Source: JAZNBI01 sp045586995 (GTDB lineage Bacteria > Bacillota > Clostridia > Oscillospirales > CAG-272). From it: a stretch of 25,779 bases of DNA. The notes under the pieces were generated by a model that worked only from the letters and a program-made list of their open reading frames with translations, searched no databases and was not told where the DNA came from. Where the stretch lies: contig JAZNBI010000088.1 of assembly GCA_045586995.1 (NCBI GenBank), forward strand, positions 1-25,779. Reading direction: 5' to 3'. The translations under genes and the position numbers were made by a program. This document shows positions 1-5,960 of the stretch, piece after piece (the stretch's first letter is position 1; each line of letters starts with the position of its first letter).

Positions 1-858
1 CTCGGCAACGTCGCAGACAGAGCCCATAGCAATAATAACTCTCTCTGCATCGGGAGCTCCGTAATAGTTAAAGAGCTTATAATCGGTGCCGATCTTTTCG
101 TTGACCTGATTCATATAATCCTCAACGATAGCGGGAAGTGCGTCGTAATATACGTTGCACGCTTCTCTGTGCTGGAAGAATATATCTCCGTTTTCTGCCG
201 AGCCGCGAAGAACGGGATGCTCGGGATTGAGCGCGCGTGCGCGGAATGCCTTAATTGCATCCTTATCAACCATATCCTCGAGGTCCTTATAATCCCAAAC
301 CTCGATCTTCTGAATTTCGTGAGATGTACGGAAGCCGTCAAAGAAGTTTATAAACGGAACTCTGCCCTTTATTGTAGAAAGGTGAGCAACGGCGCCGAGG
401 TCCATAACCTCCTGCGGATTAGATCCGGCTATCATAGCAAAACCGGTTTGACGGCAAGCATAAACGTCGGAATGATCGCCGAAAATGTTCAGCGCGTGCG
501 AAGCTACGCAACGTGCGGAAACGTGAATAACGCAAGGGAGAAGCTCTCCTGCGATCTTATACATATTGGGTATCATGAGAAGCAAGCCCTGAGATGCGGT
601 ATATGTAGTGGTAAGCGCACCTGCTGCCAAAGAACCGTGAACCGTTCCCGCAGCGCCTGCCTCGGATTGCATTTCCATAACCTTTACGTTTTCGCCCATT
701 ATATTCTTAAGACCTGAAGCAGACCAAGAGTCTGTCAGCTCTGCCATAACGGATGAGGGTGTAATCGGGTAGATAGCAGCTACTTCTGTAAACGCATAGC
801 TAACGTGCGCCGCAGCGGTATTACCATCCATGGAAATTTTCTTTCTTGAAATTGCCAT
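1..858 (-). CDS. nifJ: Pyruvate:ferredoxin (flavodoxin) oxidoreductase, N-terminal part, runs off the left edge
   Basis: The enzyme oxidatively decarboxylates pyruvate to acetyl-CoA and CO2 and passes electrons to ferredoxin; it is cytoplasmic and central to anaerobic fermentation. The visible 286 codons start at an ATG at 858 with AGGAGG (867-872) eight bases upstream, and stay open to the window edge. The protein begins MAISRKKISMDGNTAAAHVS and carries YPITPSS near residue 30, an MQSEAGAAGTVHG stretch, and GDHSDV near residue 130. All are hallmarks of domain I of the single-chain enzyme, usually about 1170-1180 residues, so roughly three quarters lie outside the window. It is the last gene on the minus strand here and has its own likely promoter. 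No frame break is seen. A related 2-oxoacid oxidoreductase cannot be fully excluded, but the N-terminus is typical of the pyruvate enzyme. Confidence 0.95.
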   Translation of the reverse strand, partial: MAISRKKISMDGNTAAAHVSYAFTEVAAIYPITPSSVMAELTDSWSASGLKNIMGENVKVMEMQSEAGAAGTVHGSLAAGALTTTYTASQGLLLMIPNMYKIAGELLPCVIHVSARCVASHALNIFGDHSDVYACRQTGFAMIAGSNPQEVMDLGAVAHLSTIKGRVPFINFFDGFRTSHEIQKIEVWDYKDLEDMVDKDAIKAFRARALNPEHPVLRGSAENGDIFFQHREACNVYYDALPAIVEDYMNQVNEKIGTDYKLFNYYGAPDAERVIIAMGSVCDVAE

Positions 859-906
859 TTGAAATTCCTCCTAAGTATATTTAGTCATAGATAAAAAACT
901 TTACAT

Positions 907-912
907 ATTATA
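907..912 (-). promoter_or_regulatory. Likely -10 box of the pyruvate:ferredoxin oxidoreductase gene
   Basis: A perfect TATAAT lies on the minus strand 49 bases before the ATG at 858. No good TTGACA-like element sits at 17 bp; a TTTACT is 20 bp away. The -10 call is moderate and the -35 is unassigned. No terminator hairpin separates this from the upstream ribbon-helix-helix gene, so readthrough is also possible. Confidence 0.4.
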
Positions 913-1002
913 ATAACACTTTTTTGCCGAAAAGTAAAGGACTTTTCTCTAATTTTTAAATACTAAATGCATAAAAAATATAACATTTTTACATTTTTTT
1001 GA

Positions 1003-1212
1003 TCAAGCGTCGGATTTATATTCCGATAAATCTATTTTATTCAATTCGGCTTGGTTGAGTTTTCCTTTTACGCGCTCGAAATACTGAATATTATTTCGAA
1101 GCATAAATAAAAATTGATTGTTAGGTGTGCGTCCCTCGGCCTCGGAAACAGCAATGAGCTTTCTCAAAAGCTCCTCGGAAAGCTTTACCTCAAACGTATA
1201 ATTTCCCTTCAT
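1003..1212 (-). CDS. Small ribbon-helix-helix (Arc-like) protein
   Basis: This 69-residue protein starts MKGNYTFEVKLSEELLRKLI. The short beta strand (YTFEVKL) followed by two amphipathic helices fits the Arc/MetJ ribbon-helix-helix fold, which usually binds DNA as a dimer. The basic second half (NNIQYFERVKGKL) would be helix two. A GGAG lies eight bases before the ATG. It is the last gene of the nitroreductase-tmk-dut-RHH run, 19 bases after dut, so it is probably co-transcribed. No toxin gene is next to it, so an antitoxin role is not supported. A role as a small transcription regulator is inference from the fold only. Confidence 0.7.
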   Translation of the reverse strand: MKGNYTFEVKLSEELLRKLIAVSEAEGRTPNNQFLFMLRNNIQYFERVKGKLNQAELNKIDLSEYKSDA

Positions 1213-1231
1213 ATAAAAATCTCCGTTTCAC

Positions 1232-1681
1232 TCACTTGATCCCCGTAGAACCAAATCCACCCTCTCCGCGAGCGGTTTCGTTAAGCTCCTCTACGACGTC
1301 AAAATCGGCGCGGCATATAGGCAAAAACATAAGCTGCGCGATTCGGTCGCCGCGTTCGACGCAAAAGGGCTCATCCGAGTTGTTTATAAGCCCGACGCAG
1401 ATCTCTCCGCGATAGTCGGAATCTATAACTCCTATCCCATTTGAAAGCGAGATGCCCTTTTTGATTCCAAGTCCGCTTCGAGCGGCAACAATAGCGACGA
1501 AATCTCGACTTTCGGGAGCTATTGAAATCCCCGTCGGAACGAGCACGCGCTCGCGCGGTAAAATAACGAGTCGGCTGCCCTCGTCAAGCGCGGCGTGCAA
1601 ATCAAGCGCCGCAGAGCCCTGGGTGGCATATTCGGGAAGCGTCATTCCCCGCGAAAGTTTAATCTTTACGTTTACTGTCAT
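1232..1681 (-). CDS. dut: Deoxyuridine 5'-triphosphate nucleotidohydrolase (dUTPase)
   Basis: Hydrolyses dUTP to dUMP and pyrophosphate, keeping uracil out of DNA and supplying dUMP for dTMP synthesis. The 149-residue length is normal for the trimeric family. All five family motifs are visible in order: GSAALDL near residue 22, RSGLGIKKG near 68, GVIDSDYRGEI near 83, GDRIAQLMFLP near 110, and the C-terminal arm GEGGFGSTG. The gene lies between thymidylate kinase and the ribbon-helix-helix gene on the same strand. Pairing dUTPase with Tmk in one transcript makes sense because they act at neighbouring steps of dTTP supply. An AAAGG sits about 11 bases before the ATG at 1681. Confidence 0.95.
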   Translation of the reverse strand: MTVNVKIKLSRGMTLPEYATQGSAALDLHAALDEGSRLVILPRERVLVPTGISIAPESRDFVAIVAARSGLGIKKGISLSNGIGVIDSDYRGEICVGLINNSDEPFCVERGDRIAQLMFLPICRADFDVVEELNETARGEGGFGSTGIK

Positions 1682-1741
1682 AGCGATACTGCCTTTCTTT
1701 TAATCGTGCAAGCCGAAGCAAAAACGGTTTGCACCTTATAA

Positions 1742-2398
1742 TTACAGATATTTTTCAACTATTGAATATATTTCCTCGGCAACCGCCTCTTTAGGTCTTG
1801 CAGTATTGACGATGTGAATATTTTCGCTTTCACCGAGCAATTCAAAGGTTTTATAAAATTTCTCGCGCACGCTTTGAAGCTTTGCCACGTTCTCATAAAT
1901 CTCGATTTTGTCCCTTTCCTTGCCAAGTCGCTCCATACACGCGTCGGCATCGAGGTCAAGAAAGATGCATGCGTCCGGCTTTCTTATCTCGGGACAGTCT
2001 ATATTCATTCGGCGCACCCACTCATAGTCGGTTTCGCTTCCCTGATACGCCATTGACGAATAGTAATAACGGTCACATATAACCGTGTTTCCCTCTCGAA
2101 TCATTTTTAAAATGCCGTCGACGGGATTCACGTTATGAAAAATGCGGTCAAGCACAAACAGCGCCGCCATCTCGCCCGAGCTGCGAGGAGTGATACCCCC
2201 CAGCGCGTCGCGAAGCATTCCGCCCGTGAGCGACGATGTGGGCTCGGCGGTCGAAAATACCGGTACTCCTTTTTCGCGAAGACGCTCGGTCAAAAGCTTG
2301 ATGTGCGTGGTTTTCCCTGCGCCGTCGAGTCCTTCAAACACAATTAATTTGCCGGCTTTTTTATCGGATGTCATATATTTAAACCATAGCTTTCGCAA
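1742..2398 (-). CDS. tmk: Thymidylate kinase
   Basis: Phosphorylates dTMP to dTDP using ATP. The protein shows the P-loop FEGLDGAGKTT near residue 21, the DRYYYSSMAYQG substrate motif near residue 109, and an Arg-rich lid (RLGKERDKIEIYE). The 218 residues are close to the usual 205-215. I chose the TTG at 2398 because AAGGA lies about 10 bases before it. The next candidate, an ATG at 2374 (MTSDKKAGK), would give 210 residues but has no Shine-Dalgarno sequence in front. The P-loop position is compatible with either start. The gene is second in the nitroreductase-tmk-dut-RHH operon, 38 bases after the nitroreductase stop. Confidence 0.93.
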   Translation of the reverse strand: MRKLWFKYMTSDKKAGKLIVFEGLDGAGKTTHIKLLTERLREKGVPVFSTAEPTSSLTGGMLRDALGGITPRSSGEMAALFVLDRIFHNVNPVDGILKMIREGNTVICDRYYYSSMAYQGSETDYEWVRRMNIDCPEIRKPDACIFLDLDADACMERLGKERDKIEIYENVAKLQSVREKFYKTFELLGESENIHIVNTARPKEAVAEEIYSIVEKYL

Positions 2399-2436
2399 AG
2401 CAAAAGCTTCCTTTCAAGGATTATTAAGAAACCGCA

Positions 2437-2946
2437 TTAAAGAATTTCCGACATTTCTTCGATGCTCAATCGGTCGGCATGGCGCTGAGAAACGCCTCCG
2501 TTTTCGTTGGGATATCCGCACGGAAGCAGCAGCATCGGCTTTATATTTTTGGGCAGGTCAAATTCCTCGCTTAATTGCTTGGGGTCGAATGCGCCCACTA
2601 TCGTAGTTCCAAGTCCCAAAGAGGTCGCGCACAGCGCCATTTGCGTAATGGCTATCGAGGTGTCGACCTCGTTATAAGTACCGTCGGTGCTTCCTCTCTT
2701 TATTTGTCTTTCGGTATCGGCGCAAACCACAAATACCGACGATGAACCGAAGCCGTGATGAATTTTTCGGATTTTTTCAAGACCCTTATCGGATTTTACC
2801 AAAAGAATCTTCCATGGCTGAGAATTTCTCGCCGAGGGAGCTATTCTCGCAGCTTCGATTATCTTATTAAGCTTTTCGTCCTCCACCTTTTTTTCGGAAA
2901 ATCCGCGCGCAGAGTATCGCGCTTTTGCCAACGAAATAAAATCCAA
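2437..2946 (-). CDS. Nitroreductase-family FMN oxidoreductase
   Basis: A 169-residue protein of the small NAD(P)H:FMN nitroreductase family, expected to be a cytoplasmic dimer with FMN at the interface. The FMN phosphate-binding N-terminus RYSARGF (residues 10-16), the APSARNSQPW motif near residue 36 and the C-terminal LPCGYP segment are characteristic. Physiological substrate cannot be told from sequence. The start is TTG at 2946, with GGAAGG eight bases upstream. It is the first gene of a four-gene minus-strand run with a clear promoter 39 bases upstream. Its link with dTTP metabolism genes is positional only. Confidence 0.88.
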   Translation of the reverse strand: MDFISLAKARYSARGFSEKKVEDEKLNKIIEAARIAPSARNSQPWKILLVKSDKGLEKIRKIHHGFGSSSVFVVCADTERQIKRGSTDGTYNEVDTSIAITQMALCATSLGLGTTIVGAFDPKQLSEEFDLPKNIKPMLLLPCGYPNENGGVSQRHADRLSIEEMSEIL

Positions 2947-2991
2947 TCAAAACACCTTCCTTATTTTATAATATCTCAACAGATTAATTTT

Positions 2992-3020
2992 ATTATACCA
3001 AACCCCAATAATAAAATCAA
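2992..3020 (-). promoter_or_regulatory. Sigma-A promoter of the nitroreductase-tmk-dut-RHH operon
   Basis: TTGATT (3015-3020), a 17 bp spacer, then a perfect TATAAT (2992-2997) on the minus strand. The predicted start near 2985 leaves a leader of about 39 bases before the TTG start codon at 2946. Confidence 0.75.
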
Positions 3021-3052
3021 GTCCCAAAAATTTTTAAATTTATTCAAAAGAT

Positions 3053-3087
3053 GTGAATAAAAGCGCTCACGAAGGCAAAAATATAAT
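3053..3087 (+). promoter_or_regulatory. Candidate sporulation (sigma-F type) promoter of the M23 gene, overlapping a TATAAT
   Basis: GGCAAAAATA at 3074-3083 matches every fixed position of the sigma-F -10 consensus (GGnrAnAnTw). The -35 is weaker: GTGAA at 16 bp or GAATA at 14 bp. A TATAAT (3082-3087) overlaps but lacks a sigma-A -35 at 17 bp. The sigma-F reading suits a SpoIIQ-like gene but is not proven. Confidence 0.4.
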
Positions 3088-3113
3088 CAAAAGCAAAAAA
3101 AGGAGCTACGAAA

Positions 3114-3860
3114 ATGCAAAATAAAAAGTCAAAAGAGCAAATGGTAAGAAATTTCAAGAAAAACAAGTCCATCTATGTCACCGCCCTGACGCTTCTTGTA
3201 GCATTATCGATCATTGTGATCGCTACATCAGCTACCGAGCGAGCAAAAAAAAAGCTTCCTGAAGACACGACCACGAATCCCGAAATCACAACGCCGCAGC
3301 CCGAGGATTCCACAACGCCCGAAGAAAGCACTACGACATCCCCTGAGGACACGACCACTTCGGACAGTCCCACAACCTCGACTCCCGTTATAGACAAGGT
3401 ACCCGTGTTTGCTTTGCCGACCGACGGTATTCTCACAAAGGAACACGATCCGGATCTTCAGGTATTCTCGCCTACTATGCAGGACTATCGAGTACATTTG
3501 GGTATCGATATAGAAACAGATGAAAACGCTCCCGTATACGCCGCGGCAGATGGACGTATTTCGCAAATTTGGGAAGACGTTATGATGGGACATTGTATGG
3601 CAATAAAGCACGACGGCGATGCATATACCATCTATAAAAATCTCGGTACAGAGCTCCCCGAAGGAATAGAAGTAGGCGTTGACGTGCGCTCGGGACAGCT
3701 TATTGCAAGCGTCGGTGACAGTGCTATGGAAGAAATTGCCCAAGAGCCGCACCTTCACTTTGAAATTACGGTAGGCGGCTTGCAGGTAGACCCCATAGAG
3801 CATTTGGGCAAGGAAGCAGTTTCTGTGCTCTCGCCAGATCTTGAAGAAACAAAATCTTAA
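3114..3860 (+). CDS. Membrane-anchored M23 (LytM) peptidase, SpoIIQ-like
   Basis: A 248-residue type II membrane protein. A basic cytoplasmic start (residues 1-18) is followed by one transmembrane helix (about 19-40), a Thr/Ser/Pro/Glu-rich linker (about 48-92), then an M23 domain (about 98-232). The zinc and catalytic residues look complete: H128 and D132 in HLGID, H213 and H215 in HLHFE. This layout matches SpoIIQ, the forespore protein that pairs with SpoIIIAH during engulfment. Clostridial SpoIIQ usually keeps the zinc site that the Bacillus protein has lost. Another cell-wall M23 endopeptidase is the alternative. An AAGGAG eight bases before the ATG supports the start. It is a single-gene unit ended by a strong terminator. 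Confidence 0.8.
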   Translation: MQNKKSKEQMVRNFKKNKSIYVTALTLLVALSIIVIATSATERAKKKLPEDTTTNPEITTPQPEDSTTPEESTTTSPEDTTTSDSPTTSTPVIDKVPVFALPTDGILTKEHDPDLQVFSPTMQDYRVHLGIDIETDENAPVYAAADGRISQIWEDVMMGHCMAIKHDGDAYTIYKNLGTELPEGIEVGVDVRSGQLIASVGDSAMEEIAQEPHLHFEITVGGLQVDPIEHLGKEAVSVLSPDLEETKS

Positions 3861-3867
3861 ATCCGCA

Positions 3868-3898
3868 AAAAAGCAGGAGAATTTTTCTCCTGCTTTTT
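3868..3898. terminator. Bidirectional intrinsic terminator between the M23 gene and prdX
   Basis: A 14 bp stem (3868-3881 with 3885-3898, core GCAGGAGAA) has a three-base loop and a T-run on one side and an A-run on the other. It can end the plus-strand M23 transcript and the minus-strand GT4-prdX transcript. Confidence 0.9.
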
Positions 3899-3923
3899 TA
3901 TGTTTCTAAATCGGTGTTTTTAT

Positions 3924-4490
3924 CTATTCTTCGGTATACGGAATTTCAAGAACTGTCATATCGTGATGCACGGCATCGAGGAATTTACCGAAAACGTCAA
4001 TGCTTTTCAAGCGCAAGCTCGTCGTATTGATGCAAGGATGACAGCCGACGTATTCCTTTTTTACAATATCGGCATCGACAAGCAGCCGCACCTTGTTTTC
4101 TTTGTCGTTCATCAGCCCCATAACGCTAACCGAGCCGGGCGTTACGTCAAGCAGGTGCTCCATTACATCTGCCTCTCCGAACGAAAGCCGAGCGCTTCCT
4201 ATTTGCGGCGAAACCAACCGAGTTCTGAAGGGCTTGTCTGCCGGCATCATAAGAATATAATACTGCGTCTTTTGGCGATTGCATAAAAATAAATTTTTAC
4301 ATATTTTCACCGAAAGCGCCGTATCTATTGCGGCGCACGCCTCCATCTTGTCGGTATGCTCGTGGTCAATTCGGTAATACTCAATGCCCAAGGAATCGAG
4401 AAATTCATAAACTCTTTGCTCCTTGGGAAGCCGTTTGCAAAAATCCCGAGGGCGCCCTTTTTCGGGCAGCGCTTTTTCGTTATCGGTCAA
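3924..4490 (-). CDS. prdX: YbaK/ProX-type aminoacyl-tRNA deacylase (PrdX-like)
   Basis: A 188-residue protein of the INS superfamily of trans-editing enzymes, which hydrolyse mischarged tRNA such as Ala-tRNA(Pro) in the cytoplasm. Family features visible are MPADKPFRT near residue 99, an IGSARLSFG segment, the TPGSVSVMGLMND block near residue 136, and the GCHPCINTTSLRL segment near 155. These match the clostridial ProX/PrdX group. The gene has a TTG start at 4490 with AAAGGA about 10 bases upstream, only six bases after the GT4 stop, so the two are probably translationally coupled. No proline reductase genes are nearby, so the name reflects sequence similarity, not a Stickland cluster. The stop is TAG. 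Confidence 0.87.
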   Translation of the reverse strand: MTDNEKALPEKGRPRDFCKRLPKEQRVYEFLDSLGIEYYRIDHEHTDKMEACAAIDTALSVKICKNLFLCNRQKTQYYILMMPADKPFRTRLVSPQIGSARLSFGEADVMEHLLDVTPGSVSVMGLMNDKENKVRLLVDADIVKKEYVGCHPCINTTSLRLKSIDVFGKFLDAVHHDMTVLEIPYTEE

Positions 4491-4496
4491 GTGGTA

Positions 4497-5648
4497 TCAG
4501 TCCTTTCTTTTATAGCCGTTTCGATATTTTGCTATCAAGTTATGATATCTGTCGATAACGTCGACCATAACCTTCTGCCAAGGAAGCGGAATGGTTTGGC
4601 GCGCGCAGTTTCCGACCTCAAAAACTCTCGGAAGCGCGTTTTCGATCGCCTTGGCTATATCCTCTGGCGAATTTTCGCAAAGAAAACCGTTTTTACAATG
4701 CGTAATTCCCTCAGCCGCGCACGAGCCGCGTATAAGCAAGCTCGGAGTACCTGCCGCTGCCGCTTCTCTTACCACCATAGGTGCGTTATCGTAGATCGAC
4801 GGAAAGACCAAAAGGTCTGCTCTGGCGTATATCCCCATGAGCGCGCTTCTGTCCGAAACCCGTCCCGCAAATACGACACACTTAGAAAGTCCTTTTTCCT
4901 CGACAAGCTCCTTCATCTTATTCTCGTCGGGACCTGCGCCGACAAAAACCATTTTGAAGTTTTTATGAGTTTTCGAATAAATTTCGATAGCGTCTATAAT
5001 GTTTTTTATATTTTTCTTAAAATTGTGCTGGCCTACAAACAGCAAAACGTCACCCGAGCCAAGACCAAACTGATTCTGCGCGACAATTCGGTCGGCTGAC
5101 GTCGGATACCAAAGATTCGTGCCGTTTGGCATAATGACGATATCGCCCTTATAGCCGTATCCTTGCAGCGTTTCGGCAGTGCGTTCGTTTACCGTCCATA
5201 CCTCATCGCACTTATTGAAGAACGAAACAACGAATTTAACTCCCTCCTTCGAGAGCATACGGCTTTTGGTTTTAGCGTAAAAGTCATCGTAATATTTCGA
5301 GTGAAAGGTCGCAACGAGCGGTATGCTTTTCAAGCGAGATATTTTAAGCGCCTCCGCGCCCGCGGTAAACGGACTGTGTGCGTGAACGATATTAAAGTCA
5401 ATTTTTGCTACCGAACGGTGATACGGAAGGTCAAACGCGGGAAGACCCAAACGGTATGACTCTTTCGGTATGGGCGCGCTGGCATAACCGATAACGGGAA
5501 AAGAATACGAAGAAGTCCCTTTGGCTTTCGGGGCAATATAATAGCATTTTTCCTCGGTTTCATTGAGCTGTTCCACATAATTGCGTACGACCGTGCCTAC
5601 GCCGTCGAGCTCGGGCGGAAAAACATCGCAAAATTCTCCTATAATCAT
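4497..5648 (-). CDS. GT4-family glycosyltransferase
   Basis: A 383-residue retaining glycosyltransferase with a GT-B fold. The N-terminus IIGEFCDVFPPELDGVGTVV has the acceptor-side glycine loop. HAHSPFTAG (near residue 85) and the C-terminal segment with GAGPDENKMKE, VVFAGRVSD and DNAPMVVRE fit the donor-nucleotide domain. The last replaces the usual EX7E with DX7E. The family includes diacylglycerol glucosyltransferases and capsule or glycan enzymes; the substrate is unknown, and a membrane glycolipid role is only a guess. The start is the ATG at 5648 because AAAGGAG lies eight bases before it. The longer reading frame starting at 5675 would put that Shine-Dalgarno sequence inside the coding region. 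Confidence 0.88.
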   Translation of the reverse strand: MIIGEFCDVFPPELDGVGTVVRNYVEQLNETEEKCYYIAPKAKGTSSYSFPVIGYASAPIPKESYRLGLPAFDLPYHRSVAKIDFNIVHAHSPFTAGAEALKISRLKSIPLVATFHSKYYDDFYAKTKSRMLSKEGVKFVVSFFNKCDEVWTVNERTAETLQGYGYKGDIVIMPNGTNLWYPTSADRIVAQNQFGLGSGDVLLFVGQHNFKKNIKNIIDAIEIYSKTHKNFKMVFVGAGPDENKMKELVEEKGLSKCVVFAGRVSDRSALMGIYARADLLVFPSIYDNAPMVVREAAAAGTPSLLIRGSCAAEGITHCKNGFLCENSPEDIAKAIENALPRVFEVGNCARQTIPLPWQKVMVDVIDRYHNLIAKYRNGYKRKD

Positions 5649-5713
5649 AAATCCGACTCCTTTCATGATATCCACGATATTTGAAAAGCGGTTTAAGCTC
5701 CGCTCACAGCTAT

Positions 5714-5742
5714 ATTATACACTAAAATCTCAAAAAAATCAA
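5714..5742 (-). promoter_or_regulatory. Sigma-A promoter of the GT4-prdX operon
   Basis: TTGATT (5737-5742), 17 bp, and TATAAT (5714-5719) on the minus strand. The leader of about 59 bases holds a small hairpin (GCGG with CCGC, 5688-5703). Confidence 0.8.
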
Positions 5743-5778
5743 TAGAAACTCTTTTACCGTCGCACGTCGAGCTTAACG

Positions 5779-5956
5779 AAAAAAAGGGGGGATAAGTCAA
5801 ATGCAAAAATGCATTTGTACTCCCCCCATCGTTTTTGCTTGATGGCTAAACGCCATCATTTTGCCCCCAAAACGAGCAAAAACGCAAATTCCGAGTATAA
5901 AAAAGCCGACCGTCGGCTTTTTTTGCAGGGACTGCGCTAATGACGCAGCCCCTTTT
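5779..5956 (-). repeat. Structured intergenic repeat, copy 1
   Basis: This 178 bp element recurs at 11790-11884 (partial) and 18853-19031. Read on the minus strand it follows the acyl-CoA synthetase gene. It contains, in order: hairpin H1 (5928-5952); hairpin H2, a terminator (5899-5924); a long-range 9 bp pairing of CGTTTTTGC with GCAAAAACG enclosing hairpins H3 (CCCC/GGGG core) and H4 (GATGGC with GCCATC); and a final hairpin H5 with an AAATGCA stem, ending in a C-run and T-run near 5780-5790. H4 is GATGGC/GCCATC here but GACGGC/GCCGTC in copy 3, a compensatory change. It takes up most of the gap between the synthetase and GT4 genes and encodes no believable protein. Confidence 0.85.
5899..5924. 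terminator. Terminator after the acyl-CoA synthetase gene
   Basis: AAAAAAGCCGAC facing GTCGGCTTTTTT inside repeat copy 1. The symmetric A- and T-runs make it usable in both directions, and it lies 37 bases past the synthetase stop. Confidence 0.85.
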
Positions 5957-5960
5957 ATAT

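Noticed and set aside
169..717. 182-codon plus-strand frame opposite the pyruvate:ferredoxin oxidoreductase
   Set aside because: It is the antisense shadow of a clearly conserved coding region and has no family resemblance of its own.
5649..5675. Longer N-terminus (MDIMKGVGF) for the GT4 gene
   Set aside because: The AAAGGAG Shine-Dalgarno sequence for the ATG at 5648 lies inside this extension; the same logic removes the extensions of the acyl-CoA synthetase (8262-8279), zapA (16671-16685) and alaS (24671-24706).
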